64,000 nucleotides of DNA from Fluviicola chungangensis (GTDB lineage Bacteria > Bacteroidota > Bacteroidia > Flavobacteriales_D > Crocinitomicaceae): NCBI RefSeq assembly GCF_007558725.1, contig NZ_VLPL01000002.1, positions 496,001 to 560,000 of the forward strand. The letters run 5' to 3'. Both the position numbers and the translations under genes were made by a program. How positions within the stretch are numbered: the first letter of the stretch is position 1; the number at the start of each line of letters is the position of its first letter. Shown piece by piece: positions 52,536-61,951 of this stretch. The notes under the pieces are model-generated. The model did not search any database. It had not been told where the DNA came from and saw only the letters and a list, made by a program, of their open reading frames with translations.

Positions 52536-53309
52536 ATGAAAAATTCGAATCGCCCACTCATTTTCGTAACCAATGATGACAGTCTTCACGCAAAAGGAAT
52601 TGCTTCCTTAGTAGCTGTTGCACAGGAGTTTGGAAATGTTGTGGTTATCGCTCCCGACAAACCGCAATCCGGAATGGGGCATGCAATTACCATTTCACAT
52701 CCTTTGAGACTGTTTCGTTCTGAAATTTTTGATGGGATTGAGTCTTATTCATGCAGTGGAACACCTGTAGATTGTGTAAAGCTGGCAGTATATGAAGTAT
52801 TGCACCGGAAACCGGACCTGATCTTGTCAGGAATCAATCACGGGTTGAATTCTTCCACTAATGTGCTGTATTCGGGTACGATGTCTGCCGCGGTGGAAGG
52901 GGCAATGGAACACATTCCTAGTATCGGGTTTTCGTACGGGGATTTTGATCCGGATGCGGATTTTTCGGCTTCCATGCATGTAGCAAAACAATTGATTCCC
53001 CAGATATTAACTCACGGGCTGCCACAGGGCGTTTGTCTGAACGTAAATATTCCGAAAGGACCGTTGGAAGCGCTGAAAGGAATGGAGGTATGCAGACAGG
53101 CGTATGCTTTTTGGGAGGATCGGTTTGACAAGCGGATCGATCAATTCGGAAGGCCGTACTATTGGTTAACCGGAACATTTGATTCGCGCGAAGACGCTAC
53201 AGATACGGATTTATATTTTTTAGATCAAGGATTTGCCACGATTGTACCAACCCAATTTGATCTGACAGCTCACCAAACCATTACAGGTTTAAAAAAGATA
53301 TTCAAATGA
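52536..53309 (+). CDS. surE: 5'/3'-nucleotidase SurE
   Basis: Metal-dependent nucleotidase. It begins MKNSNRPLIFVTNDDSLHAKG, with the metal-binding Asp pair; other motifs are SGMGHAITISHPLR, SGTPVDCVKLAV, SGINHGLNSSTNVLYSGTMSAAVEGA and NVNIP. The protein has 257 residues. It overlaps the next gene by 4 bp (ATGA). Confidence 0.95.
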   Translation: MKNSNRPLIFVTNDDSLHAKGIASLVAVAQEFGNVVVIAPDKPQSGMGHAITISHPLRLFRSEIFDGIESYSCSGTPVDCVKLAVYEVLHRKPDLILSGINHGLNSSTNVLYSGTMSAAVEGAMEHIPSIGFSYGDFDPDADFSASMHVAKQLIPQILTHGLPQGVCLNVNIPKGPLEALKGMEVCRQAYAFWEDRFDKRIDQFGRPYYWLTGTFDSREDATDTDLYFLDQGFATIVPTQFDLTAHQTITGLKKIFK

Positions 53310-53617
53310 AAAGAAGATTTAACTGGAACTCACGCGTAACCGTTGGAATGATTATCGGTTTATTATCTCCGTTCTTGTGCATTCCATTGACAATCCTGAT
53401 TATTTCCTGGGCGCAGCATTACTCCTTTTCTTTGTTTTGGGATCGGTTTTTAATGGATTTGAATGTCATGAGCAAGTTTTTATCTCTTTCTATTATCCCG
53501 AACCTGATTTGGTTTTACGTGTTTCTGAACAAGGAGCGGTATGATCTGGCACGTGGAATTATTGTAGGATCTGCATTGTTCCTCCCGTTTATTATTTACG
53601 TCAACCTGATTCGATAA
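53306..53617 (+). CDS. Small membrane protein between surE and lpxB
   Basis: A 103-residue protein with about three membrane helices (VTVGMIIGLLSPFLCIPLTI, LSLSIIPNLIWFYVFLN, IIVGSALFLPFIIYVNLI). Its start overlaps the surE stop and lpxB starts directly after its stop. I recall a similar unknown membrane protein at this place in other Flavobacteriales, which would suggest an envelope role, but no domain is recognised. Confidence 0.8.
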   Translation: MKRRFNWNSRVTVGMIIGLLSPFLCIPLTILIISWAQHYSFSLFWDRFLMDLNVMSKFLSLSIIPNLIWFYVFLNKERYDLARGIIVGSALFLPFIIYVNLIR

Positions 53618-54727
53618 ATGAGCAAAAAACTGTATATTATTTCGGGTGAGGCGTCCGGGGATTTGCATGGAGCGAATGTGATGAAGGAACTGTTTGCGGA
53701 ACAACCTGATCTGAATATCCGTTTTTGGGGAGGAGACAAAATGCAGGCTGTTGGCGGAACAATGGCAAAACATATTCGTGATCTGGCATTTATGGGCTTT
53801 GTCGAAGTGCTGATGAACCTTCCGACGATTTTGCGGAATATTCGGTTTTGCAAAGAAGATATCCTGAAATTTAAGCCGGATGCAATCCTGCTGATCGACT
53901 ATCCGGGGTTCAATATGCGTATCGCCGAGTGGGCGAAGAAAAACAACATCAAGGTGTATTATTATATTTCTCCTACGGTTTGGGCCTGGAAAGAAAACCG
54001 TGTTCACAAAATCAAAAGAGATGTTTTCAAGTTGTTTTGCATTCTTCCCTTTGAAGCGGATTTTTATAAAAAATACCATTACGAGGTCGAATATGTAGGA
54101 CACCCATTGCTGGACGAAATAGAACAATACCGGGAGCTTCCGAAACAGGAACTGGAGATCGCACCGACGAATAAACCCATCATTGCCATGCTTCCGGGAT
54201 CCAGAAAGCAGGAGTTACGCACCAAATTACCGGTCATGCTTCCACTGGTAGATCTGTTTCCACACTATCATTTTGTAATTGCGGGAGCTCCCAATATGGA
54301 CCTTGCGATTTACAGGGAATTGATCGGAGATAAGGATGTTGACGTGGTTTACGGCCAGACCTATCCTTTGTTGCAGCAAGCGGAAGCGGCAGTGGTTACT
54401 TCCGGAACGGCCACGCTCGAAACAGGGTTGTTTGAAATCCCGCAGGTGGTGTGTTATATCGGGAATGCGGTCTCGTACCAAATTGCAAAGAGATTGGTCA
54501 ACGTGAAATACATTTCACTGGTCAACCTGATTCTGGACAAAGAATCCGTTACCGAGTTGATTCAAAATGACTGTACAACTGAACGTTTGGCAAAAGAATT
54601 ATCCCTGGTTATCAAAGGTGGAAGCAAGCGTGATCAGGTATTGGAGGATTATTCCCGGTTAAAAGCGATGCTGGGAAAAGGAGGTGCATCCAGGAAAGTT
54701 GCACAAGCGGTGTTGAAAACTATTTGA
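53618..54727 (+). CDS. lpxB: Lipid-A-disaccharide synthase
   Basis: Joins UDP-2,3-diacylglucosamine and lipid X in lipid A synthesis at the inner membrane. Motifs: IISGEASGDLHGANVM at the N-terminus, IDYPGFNMRIA, YYISPTVWAWKENRV, YVGHPLLDE, LPGSRKQEL and SGTATLETGLFEIPQVVCY. The length of 369 is normal. It begins at the base after the preceding stop. Confidence 0.97.
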   Translation: MSKKLYIISGEASGDLHGANVMKELFAEQPDLNIRFWGGDKMQAVGGTMAKHIRDLAFMGFVEVLMNLPTILRNIRFCKEDILKFKPDAILLIDYPGFNMRIAEWAKKNNIKVYYYISPTVWAWKENRVHKIKRDVFKLFCILPFEADFYKKYHYEVEYVGHPLLDEIEQYRELPKQELEIAPTNKPIIAMLPGSRKQELRTKLPVMLPLVDLFPHYHFVIAGAPNMDLAIYRELIGDKDVDVVYGQTYPLLQQAEAAVVTSGTATLETGLFEIPQVVCYIGNAVSYQIAKRLVNVKYISLVNLILDKESVTELIQNDCTTERLAKELSLVIKGGSKRDQVLEDYSRLKAMLGKGGASRKVAQAVLKTI

Positions 54728-54757
54728 GTTCGAGCCGATTTCAGTTTGGTACAGAAC

Positions 54758-54765
54758 TAATTTTG
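54758..54765 (+). promoter_or_regulatory. -7 promoter box of the SpoIID/LytB gene
   Basis: TAATTTTG, perfect TAnnTTTG, 4 nt before the ATG at 54770. It implies a leaderless or near-leaderless mRNA. Confidence 0.55.
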
Positions 54766-54769
54766 TAGG

Positions 54770-55951
54770 ATGTTGCGCTTATTCGTGCTCATAGGGTTCA
54801 TTTTTCCGGTTTTCGTATTTTCTCAACAAATGCGGATAGGTGTTTTGCGCGATTATTCCGTTCAACGGATCGTCTTTGCCTATTCGGAAGGAAGTTATAA
54901 TGTATTTGGGGATACCACGAATTTCGCAACTTTGCTGCCAAGCGAATTTGTTGACCTTTCTGTAACTGCGAACAATCAAATAGAATTGAAGGTTGGGGTG
55001 AAACAGGTTGCAGTGGTTTCAAAAGTGTTGCTGGTTGCTACGAAACTGAATAATTCCCTGGTATATTCTACCAAAGTTCCAACGGTTAAAGAACGCAAGT
55101 ATAAAGACGATGTAGAGATCACTGCTCAAAATGGGTCTTTGACCATCGTTAATCTCGTGGATATCAATAATTACCTGAGCGGAGTTGTAGAATCAGAAGG
55201 CGGTGGCGGAAAGGAAATCGAATACTATAAGGTGCAGGCTTTGATGAGCCGGACTTATGCGTTGAAATACAAAAACAGGCATCAGAAAGAAGGATTTGAT
55301 TTATGCGACAGGACCCATTGTCAGGCATATCATAACCAGTTACGGTTAAATCCGATGATTGATTCTGCCGTGTTAAAAACAGAAGGAATGGTAATGGTCG
55401 ATCAGCACAATCACCTGGTTGATGCCTACTTTCATGCGAATTGCGGCGGACAAACTTCGGAACCAGATTATGTCTGGAACAACAAAATTCCGTATTTAAG
55501 CACGTTTAAAGATACTTTTTGTATTTACACCAAGCAGGCTACCTGGGAAAAACGCATTTCGCAGAATGACTGGCTGGAATATCTGGTGGGGACGTTTCAT
55601 TACCCGGTAAACGACTCGGTTTTGGGGCCTATGATCTTTACCTTCAACCAGGCAGACCGGTGTGCCTTTTATCAATATCCGTGGTTGGGAATTCCTTTGA
55701 GGGACATTCGGGAACATTTTAAGCTGAAATCTACGTTCTTCAATTGTTATCCGGAGGGTACGGAAGTGGTATTAAGAGGTCGCGGATACGGACATGGAGT
55801 CGGTTTGTGCCAGGAAGGAGCTATGAAAATGGCGAAATTCGGATTTAGTTATGTCCAGATAGCCCTGTATTATTTCCCCGGAGTGAAAGTTGTCAATTAC
55901 CAGGAACAGCAGTACTTTAATCAACAGCCTAAGATCGTAGAACTGGATTAA
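54770..55951 (+). CDS. SpoIID/LytB domain protein
   Basis: A secreted or periplasmic protein of 393 residues with a signal peptide (MLRLFVLIGFIFPVFVFSQ). The SpoIID core shows IVNLVDINNYLSGVVESE, YYKVQALMSRTYAL, DLCDRTHCQAYHNQ, YFHANCGGQTSEPDYVW and RGRGYGHGVGLCQEGAMKMA. SpoIID in Bacillus is a peptidoglycan lytic transglycosylase that acts on denuded glycan; homologs in non-sporulating Bacteroidota probably trim peptidoglycan. It does not mean sporulation. Confidence 0.9.
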   Translation: MLRLFVLIGFIFPVFVFSQQMRIGVLRDYSVQRIVFAYSEGSYNVFGDTTNFATLLPSEFVDLSVTANNQIELKVGVKQVAVVSKVLLVATKLNNSLVYSTKVPTVKERKYKDDVEITAQNGSLTIVNLVDINNYLSGVVESEGGGGKEIEYYKVQALMSRTYALKYKNRHQKEGFDLCDRTHCQAYHNQLRLNPMIDSAVLKTEGMVMVDQHNHLVDAYFHANCGGQTSEPDYVWNNKIPYLSTFKDTFCIYTKQATWEKRISQNDWLEYLVGTFHYPVNDSVLGPMIFTFNQADRCAFYQYPWLGIPLRDIREHFKLKSTFFNCYPEGTEVVLRGRGYGHGVGLCQEGAMKMAKFGFSYVQIALYYFPGVKVVNYQEQQYFNQQPKIVELD

Positions 55952-55973
55952 AAATGTTCAAATTGTTTTAACA

Positions 55974-55997
55974 CTTTTCAATTCTCCATTTTCAATT
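55974..55997 (+). repeat. Dispersed intergenic repeat, shortened copy C
   Basis: A 24-bp stretch (CTTTTCAATTCTC then CATTTTCAATT) equal to copy B with 7 internal bases missing. It is followed by four TTGAAC hexamers (55996, 56006, 56016, 56034) in the gap between the convergent SpoIID and FtsB-like genes. Confidence 0.65.
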
Positions 55998-56040
55998 GAA
56001 CGTCTTTGAACCTTTTTGAACGTTGTAACTCCTTTGAACT

Positions 56041-56325
56041 TCACTTATAAGTAATCACAAAAATGTCTTCGTCGTCCTTCTTGAATAATTTGTCTTCTCT
56101 GGCCAGTTTTTCCAGGTAAGAAGGGTCTTTGATCTGGGAAAGAATGTATTTCGTGTCTTTCAGTTTCAGGTTCATTGCGGATTGCGCGGAACGCAGTTCG
56201 GAAAGCTTTTTGTTTTGGTTGATGATGGTAAAGATATCGACTTCATCCAAAAATAAATTATACACCAAAAAAAGGCACAGTGCAAGGATGTATTTATTTT
56301 TGAAAGGTATAAGATACTTCTTCAT
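56041..56325 (-). CDS. FtsB/DivIC-like septum formation initiator
   Basis: A 94-residue bitopic protein: short basic cytoplasmic end, one membrane helix (YILALCLFLVYNLFL, about residues 12-28), a coiled coil (INQNKKLSELRSAQSAMNLKLKDTKYIL) and the family C-terminal segment DPSYLEKLAREDKLFKKDDED. It is a divisome scaffold partner of FtsL and FtsQ in other bacteria. It has its own promoter. Confidence 0.85.
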   Translation of the reverse strand: MKKYLIPFKNKYILALCLFLVYNLFLDEVDIFTIINQNKKLSELRSAQSAMNLKLKDTKYILSQIKDPSYLEKLAREDKLFKKDDEDIFVITYK

Positions 56326-56329
56326 AGTT

Positions 56330-56337
56330 CAAAGGTA
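56330..56337 (-). promoter_or_regulatory. -7 box with -33 TTTG of the FtsB-like gene
   Basis: Minus strand TACCTTTG with a TTTG at 56360-56363 (spacer 22 bp). It lies 4 nt before the ATG. Confidence 0.65.
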
Positions 56338-56425
56338 GGACTTATCGGTTCGCGTTCTTCAAAAGGAAGAAAGGAGATATCCTCCGAGGGATGTTAATAG
56401 CAAAACAGAAGTTCAATAAACAAGC

Positions 56426-56449
56426 AGGGGCGCAATTCATCGCGCCCCT
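56426..56449. repeat. REP-like GC-rich palindrome
   Basis: AGGGGCGC (56426-56433) and GCGCCCCT (56442-56449) flank an 8-nt loop. The extended form (GTAGGGGCGC ... GCGCCCCT) resembles a palindrome I remember from intergenic DNA of many bacteria. It lies 22 bp after the TPR-like gene stop and may also affect 3' ends. Confidence 0.6.
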
Positions 56450-56471
56450 ACGTTTATGTATTCTATTGAAA

Positions 56472-57194
56472 TCAATTGACTATTTCGTCATATTTTGCTT
56501 TGAAATCTTCATTTCCTTCATACCATTGAGCAACCTTGCCCATGACAGCTTTTGCTTTTTCGGTTTGTTTACTCGACAGATAACATTCTGCCGTTTGAAT
56601 GACTCCCATCATCAGCATGTCCTTTTCCGCTTTTGACCAATCGTTAATATCAGATACTGTCTTCAGCATGTTATCAGCTTCTTTCCAGGCAGTATTGGCA
56701 CCTCCTTTATCTGAATTCCTGTATTTACAAACTCCGTCCAGGTATTTTGCACCAACACTTTTCAGATTGATTTTGTAATATTTTAATATCCAGGTGTTTG
56801 CTTTTTTATAATCCTTGACATCAATTTCATTTCGGATTGTTTCTACCAGGCTATTTGTGAATTCTTCAAAGAACTCAGCGTATTCAGCTTGAACACTGCC
56901 GTCTTTATCGTATTTGATACTTTTCCCTACTTCACCGATTGCCTCCTTGTAAGCATTCTTATATTTTTCATCATCAGTACCACTCAGGGAAACTTTATAA
57001 AGACCTCTACCCATCCACATGTGTGGTAAGGGATCACTCTTTGTTTTGTCATTCATGGTATATTTTTCAGATGCACGGACCAGTTTCTCGTAATCACCAT
57101 CTGCGTAAAGAATGCGCAAATCATCATACTCCGGTGCTTGTGCAACCAGTAATTTGGTAGTAAGCAGAGCACCAATTAGAACAAGCTTTTTCAT
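56472..57194 (-). CDS. Secreted TPR-like protein
   Basis: A 240-residue protein with a signal peptide (MKKLVLIGALLTTKLLVAQ) and helical repeats typical of TPR arrays (DLRILYADGDYEKLVRASEKY, AEYAEFFEEFTNSLVETI, GVIQTAECYLSSKQTEKAKAVMGKVAQWYEG). It is a binding or scaffold protein, presumably in the periplasm. The 153-bp gap to mutB holds no clear promoter or hairpin. Confidence 0.78.
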   Translation of the reverse strand: MKKLVLIGALLTTKLLVAQAPEYDDLRILYADGDYEKLVRASEKYTMNDKTKSDPLPHMWMGRGLYKVSLSGTDDEKYKNAYKEAIGEVGKSIKYDKDGSVQAEYAEFFEEFTNSLVETIRNEIDVKDYKKANTWILKYYKINLKSVGAKYLDGVCKYRNSDKGGANTAWKEADNMLKTVSDINDWSKAEKDMLMMGVIQTAECYLSSKQTEKAKAVMGKVAQWYEGNEDFKAKYDEIVN

Positions 57195-57347
57195 AATATT
57201 TAATTTCGTTGAATGGATAAAACCAATAACTATGCCGAATGTACGAAAACTTTAAATAAAAGTTTCAAAGTGCTTTTTACAAATCGGTTTAATTGTTACC
57301 GATTTCATTTAAAAAGTTCCAAAATCAACAACATTCTCCAAGTTCAA

Positions 57348-59480
57348 TTATTCTGCACTGCGGATCAATAATTCCAGGATTTTTTGAGCAGCCTTCGAAA
57401 TCTTTGTTCCCGGCCCGAAAACTCCGAAAACTCCTGCATCGTATAAAAAATCATAATCCTGTGCCGGAATAACACCTCCGGCAACTACCATGATATCGGG
57501 ACGTCCCAATTTTTTCAATTCTTCAATGACTTGCGGAACCAGGGTTTTATGTCCGGCGGCAAGCGAGGAAACTCCCAGTACGTGAACATCGTTTTCAATG
57601 GCTTGTTTTGCAGCTTCTTCCGGTGTTTGGAAAAGTGGTCCTATATCGACGTCAAACCCGATATCTGCAAAGGAAGTAGCAATGACTTTTGCTCCCCGGT
57701 CGTGTCCGTCCTGGCCCATTTTAGCGATCATAATCCGCGGTCTTCGTCCTTCCAGTTTTGCAAAGGACTCTACCATCTCTTTTGCTTTTTCAAAATCTTT
57801 ATCACTCATACTTTCCGCTGAATAAACTCCGCTTATGGAGCGGATTGTTGCCTGATGTCTCCCGAAAGTGCTTTCCATTGCCAGTGAAATTTCACCCAAT
57901 GAGGCGCGTTCCCGGGCACATTCGACAGCAATTTCCAACAGGTTGCCTGTTCCTGTTCGGGCGGCTTCAGCCAATTTTTCCAATGCAGCTTTTACACGCT
58001 CCGGATTTCTTGTTTCGCGCAATATTCTCAATCGCTCCAGCTGGGATTCACGCACCCTGGTATTGTCTACTTCCAGGATATCGATTGCCTCTTCTTTTTC
58101 CAGTTGGTAGCGGTTCACCCCTACAATAATATCTTTACCCGCATCGATTCTGGCTTGCTTGCGTGCAGCAGCTTCTTCGATGCGCATTTTTGGAATTCCC
58201 GTTTCAATGGCTTTGGCCATCCCGCCAAGTTCTTCCACTTCCCGGATCAGTTTCCAGGCTTCGTCCACCAATTCCTGTGTGAGTTTTTCTACGTAGTAAC
58301 TTCCTCCCCACGGATCGATGAGGTCAGTCATCCCGGTTTCCTGTTGCAGGTAAATTTGCGTGTTTCGTGCAATTCGCGCAGAAAAGTCGGTTGGCAATGC
58401 AATGGCTTCGTCCAATGCGTTGGTATGGAGGGATTGGGTTCCTCCAAAACCAGCTGCCATAGCCTCAATACAGGTTCGCGCAACATTGTTGAAGGGATCC
58501 TGCTCGGTTAAACTCCATCCGGATGTTTGACAATGGGTTCTGAGTGCAAGGGATTTTTCACTTTTCGGGTTGAACTGGGAGACAAGTTTCGACCACAACA
58601 ACCTTCCTGCCCGCATTTTTGCAATTTCCATAAAATGGTTCATCCCGATTGCCCAAAAGAAACTCAGGCGCGGTGCAAAGCTGTCAACATCCATTCCCGC
58701 ATTGATCCCGGCTCTTAAATATTCCAATCCGTCGGCTAAGGTGTATGCCAGTTCGATACTTGCTGTTGCACCTGCTTCCTGCATGTGGTAGCCTGAAATA
58801 GAAATGGAATTGAAACGCGGCATTTTTTCTGCCGTGTAAGCAAAAATATCTGCAATAATGCGCATGGATGGGGCCGGAGGATAAATATACGTGTTCCGGA
58901 CCATGAATTCCTTCAGAATATCATTTTGAATGGTACCCGAAAGTTCTTCTTGTTTCACTCCCTGTTCTTCCGCAGCAACAATGTAAAATGCCATGATGGG
59001 GATGACCGCACCGTTCATGGTCATGGAAACCGACATTTCATTCAGCGGGATCTGGTCGAACAAAATTTTCATGTCCAAAATGGAATCGATTGCTACTCCT
59101 GCTTTCCCAACATCACCGACTACCCGTTCGTGGTCCGAATCGTATCCACGGTGGGTTGCCAGGTCAAATGCAACGGAAAGCCCTTTTTGTCCTGCAGCCA
59201 GGTTCCTGCGGTAAAAGGCGTTCGATTCTTCAGCTGTTGAAAATCCGGCGTACTGGCGGATAGTCCATGGCCGGATTGCATACATAGAACCATACGGACC
59301 TCTTAAGAATGGTGCTATACCACTGACAAATCCCAAGTGGTTGACTTCTTTCAGGTCGTTTTTATTGTAATAGCTTGCCAGTTCAATTTTTTCAGGTGTC
59401 GAAAAAACACCTTTCTCGGCTGTCCCTGACAGTGTATCCGTTGTTAAGGATACGTGTTCAAATGATTGACGGATACTCAT
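57348..59480 (-). CDS. mutB: Methylmalonyl-CoA mutase, large subunit
   Basis: Adenosylcobalamin-dependent mutase interconverting succinyl-CoA and (R)-methylmalonyl-CoA. The substrate-binding domain has [50 protein letters not shown] and [16 protein letters not shown]. The C-terminal B12 domain has [18 protein letters not shown] with the cobalt-ligating His. The 710 residues are normal. The ATG 59478-59480 overlaps the mutA stop by 4 bp; the longer reading lies inside mutA. Confidence 0.96.
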   Translation of the reverse strand: MSIRQSFEHVSLTTDTLSGTAEKGVFSTPEKIELASYYNKNDLKEVNHLGFVSGIAPFLRGPYGSMYAIRPWTIRQYAGFSTAEESNAFYRRNLAAGQKGLSVAFDLATHRGYDSDHERVVGDVGKAGVAIDSILDMKILFDQIPLNEMSVSMTMNGAVIPIMAFYIVAAEEQGVKQEELSGTIQNDILKEFMVRNTYIYPPAPSMRIIADIFAYTAEKMPRFNSISISGYHMQEAGATASIELAYTLADGLEYLRAGINAGMDVDSFAPRLSFFWAIGMNHFMEIAKMRAGRLLWSKLVSQFNPKSEKSLALRTHCQTSGWSLTEQDPFNNVARTCIEAMAAGFGGTQSLHTNALDEAIALPTDFSARIARNTQIYLQQETGMTDLIDPWGGSYYVEKLTQELVDEAWKLIREVEELGGMAKAIETGIPKMRIEEAAARKQARIDAGKDIIVGVNRYQLEKEEAIDILEVDNTRVRESQLERLRILRETRNPERVKAALEKLAEAARTGTGNLLEIAVECARERASLGEISLAMESTFGRHQATIRSISGVYSAESMSDKDFEKAKEMVESFAKLEGRRPRIMIAKMGQDGHDRGAKVIATSFADIGFDVDIGPLFQTPEEAAKQAIENDVHVLGVSSLAAGHKTLVPQVIEELKKLGRPDIMVVAGGVIPAQDYDFLYDAGVFGVFGPGTKISKAAQKILELLIRSAE

Positions 59481-60805
59481 AGGGTTTGTTCTAGAATTAA
59501 TGGTTTCAGGTTGTTCCAGCAAAGAGGAAGCTCTGTCCAGCTGTTTTCAACCTGTTCCGGGTTCGGGAAGATGTTGATCCCGATTCGTTTTTCCGTTTTG
59601 TCTTTGATCTCAGTTACGCGTATAGCAGCTTTCTCCTCGATTTCAGAAGCGAGCGTTTGACGCACTTCCTGATTGGAAATGCTTCCGTTCCGTTCAATCC
59701 ACTGAAAGGAACTCCATGCACGTTCGGCAATGGTTTCTGTCAATGCATCCAACGCATACGAGCCACCTGCCGGATCAATTACGACCTGCAGATAGGATTC
59801 TTCTTTCAACAAAAGGGAAATATTCGTTGCCATTCTGCGTGTGAAGGCGGTATTTGAATTCGCCGAGTACCAATCATAAGGCTGAATGTTCAGGTGCTGA
59901 ATTCCAGCCAGGACAACGGACATTGCTTCAGTAGTCTGACGCAATAAATTGGTGTAGGGATCTTTCAATGTGGTATTTAGAAATCCGGTACGTGCCGTGA
60001 TGGTGGCTGCCAATGAGCACGAATGTTTGGGTGAATAAGCCGAAACAATTTGTGCCCAGCATGTTCTGAACGCCCGGATTTTGGCTAATTCGAAAAAGTA
60101 TTTGCTTCCGATCCCGAATGTAAAATGAATTGCCGCTGCTGCTGCATCACAATCCATACCACGCTCTAATTGCTTCACCAGTAATTCGTGGCCTTCTGCC
60201 AGCGCGATACTCAATTCCTGCCAGGTTGTTCCACCTGCCTGTTGCACGGAAGAGGCATCTACATGATACAGTTTGAGGGTTGGATTTTTATCCAGATAAG
60301 CTTTCAAATCGGTCTTTAACAGTGCATCGTTGTCGGCATATTCGATCAGGGCCGGAGCTTCTTTTACAAAAACCAGGAATTGATTTACCTGTTCGATACT
60401 TTTTGCCCGGAATGTGGTGTGAATAAAAGAAAGCCCGACTTCCTTCAACAGGATGTGAAAATCAATCGGGTCTGCATTCGTTGCTTCCAATACCAAATGA
60501 TCTGTTCCCGACATTAAAGCCGCTATGATCTCCCGGTTACTTTCCTCGGGATCCTTAATCCGAAAACCCGTGGCGATTGTCCAATCGTTGCTTTTGGGTT
60601 GAATTCCCCGTGTATAGGGAACCAAACCCGGATCGGAGAACGTACTTTTTTGGTCTTCCCTATGGAAATAAGCTGGAAAAGCGATTTCCTCTACGCGATT
60701 GATCTTGTTTAATGTATCGATCGATTCACCCTTCAATTCCTTTTTCAGGATGGCGATCCATTCTTCTTTAGAACTTGCCTGGAAGGATGAGAATAAGTCA
60801 TTCAT
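59477..60805 (-). CDS. mutA: Methylmalonyl-CoA mutase, small subunit
   Basis: The non-catalytic partner of mutB, related to its substrate-binding barrel but with no B12 domain. It starts [20 protein letters not shown] and contains [52 protein letters not shown] and [16 protein letters not shown]. At 442 residues it is somewhat shorter than typical small subunits (about 600). It is the second gene of an EI24-mutA-mutB unit. Confidence 0.92.
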   Translation of the reverse strand: MNDLFSSFQASSKEEWIAILKKELKGESIDTLNKINRVEEIAFPAYFHREDQKSTFSDPGLVPYTRGIQPKSNDWTIATGFRIKDPEESNREIIAALMSGTDHLVLEATNADPIDFHILLKEVGLSFIHTTFRAKSIEQVNQFLVFVKEAPALIEYADNDALLKTDLKAYLDKNPTLKLYHVDASSVQQAGGTTWQELSIALAEGHELLVKQLERGMDCDAAAAAIHFTFGIGSKYFFELAKIRAFRTCWAQIVSAYSPKHSCSLAATITARTGFLNTTLKDPYTNLLRQTTEAMSVVLAGIQHLNIQPYDWYSANSNTAFTRRMATNISLLLKEESYLQVVIDPAGGSYALDALTETIAERAWSSFQWIERNGSISNQEVRQTLASEIEEKAAIRVTEIKDKTEKRIGINIFPNPEQVENSWTELPLCWNNLKPLILEQTL

Positions 60806-60816
60806 GTGATATTCTT

Positions 60817-61581
60817 TTATGTATCTAATAGATCTTGATCCCGGACTACCGGTGTCGGTTGTACCTGTGATTTCTTATTCATCAGGATGTATACGGCAGT
60901 TGAGAGCATGGCTGTTAAAACAGGTGCTACAATGATCCCGATTACCGGAATTTTGATCATCAAAGTAAAAATCCCGCCGGTGATGAGCATGTAACTCATT
61001 TTGGAGAAGCCCATTCCCCAGCTTTTAAAGAAATTCAACCCATAACGCTCCATGCTGTAATCGTAAAAAGAAAATCCTACGAAGAATGAAGCAATTAGAA
61101 AGAAGATGGTTTCGCCGATAAAATCCGGTATGACTAAAGAAAAGAGCCACCAGATTCCCAGGAAGACATACTCCATAAATAAAGCGCTAATGACAATCAG
61201 GATCATTCTCAGGAAATCATTGAGCAGGCGGATGAAATCGAATTTGTATTCGTTCCCGGTGAGGTAACTGTCGAATTTTTCCGAGAGAATGCAATTGACC
61301 GGTGAAAGGACAACCAAAATGACAAATTTGTAGAATTCGGAAGCAATGAGATCAAAGATGCTGAAAATACCGTCCGCCAACCAGCCAATGGCAGTTCCAA
61401 CCAAGGGAACGTCGTCTGCTGCATGGGCAATTGCAAGCACTTTTTCCGCCTGCCATTTGTAGTAGACATAAATCGACCCGACGATGAGTCCGGGAACAAA
61501 GAACCACAAAAACTTTCCTTTCAGCAGTGCTTTTGTTACCTGTTCTATTCCTGTCCAATGATTTTTAAAGGCTTGAACCAT
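60817..61581 (-). CDS. EI24 domain-containing membrane protein
   Basis: A 254-residue protein with several membrane helices (GKFLWFFVPGLIVGSIYVYYK, LMRMILIVISALFMEYVFL-type segment, FLIASFFVGFSFYDYSMERY). The pattern FSFYDYSMERYGLNFFKS is typical of EI24/CysZ-like proteins. CysZ imports sulfate in other bacteria; the role here is open. It is the first gene of the unit with mutA and mutB (11-bp gap). Confidence 0.8.
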   Translation of the reverse strand: MVQAFKNHWTGIEQVTKALLKGKFLWFFVPGLIVGSIYVYYKWQAEKVLAIAHAADDVPLVGTAIGWLADGIFSIFDLIASEFYKFVILVVLSPVNCILSEKFDSYLTGNEYKFDFIRLLNDFLRMILIVISALFMEYVFLGIWWLFSLVIPDFIGETIFFLIASFFVGFSFYDYSMERYGLNFFKSWGMGFSKMSYMLITGGIFTLMIKIPVIGIIVAPVLTAMLSTAVYILMNKKSQVQPTPVVRDQDLLDT

Positions 61582-61600
61582 GTCTTTGTTGTTTCGCTTT

Positions 61601-61608
61601 CAAATATA
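61601..61608 (-). promoter_or_regulatory. -7 promoter box of EI24-mutA-mutB
   Basis: Minus strand TATATTTG, perfect TAnnTTTG, 19 nt before the ATG at 61581. Confidence 0.55.
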
Positions 61609-61739
61609 ATGAAAGTTCAAAGGTTTAAGGAGTTCGAATGCTCAATTCTTTGACGGAAGAAACTTTTAAATGCCCGAACTTGTCTGAACTTTCTTATATT
61701 GGCATGTAAATTGTTAAACTCCAAGGAAAAAAGAAAGCT

Positions 61740-61913
61740 ATGAAAAAGGTATCGTTAATAGTTATTGCATTATTGGGACTTTCATTGGGTACTTATGCGC
61801 AGGATGGAACAAAGAAACAAGATCCGAACAAAGTAGTGGCTAAGAAGCCGGTCAAAAAGGTAAGACCTGTGGTTGCCAAGAAGAAAGAAGTTCCCGCAGA
61901 AAAGACGAAGTAA
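61740..61913 (+). CDS. Small secreted Lys-rich peptide
   Basis: A 57-codon ORF with a clear signal peptide (MKKVSLIVIALLGLSLGTYAQ), then a polar, strongly basic tail (DGTKKQDPNKVVAKKPVKK to KEVPAEKTK) of low complexity with Lys-Lys-Val/Pro repeats. It has its own strong terminator 2 bp after the stop. I recognise no homolog. The Lys/Pro/Ala pattern could bind peptidoglycan, LPS or nucleic acid; this is a guess. Confidence 0.7.
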   Translation: MKKVSLIVIALLGLSLGTYAQDGTKKQDPNKVVAKKPVKKVRPVVAKKKEVPAEKTK

Positions 61914-61915
61914 AG

Positions 61916-61947
61916 AAAATGCCCTGACACTGATGCCAGGGCATTTT
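61916..61947. terminator. Intrinsic terminator between small peptide and DUF1569 gene
   Basis: AAAATGCCCTG (61916-61926) and CAGGGCATTTT (61937-61947) form a perfect 11-bp stem with a 10-nt loop and T-tail; works in both directions between convergent genes. Confidence 0.85.
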
Positions 61948-61951
61948 TATT

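Noticed and set aside
54770-55951. Sporulation function suggested by the SpoIID name
   Set aside because: SpoIID/LytB domains are common in non-sporulating bacteria as peptidoglycan enzymes; no other sporulation gene is present.
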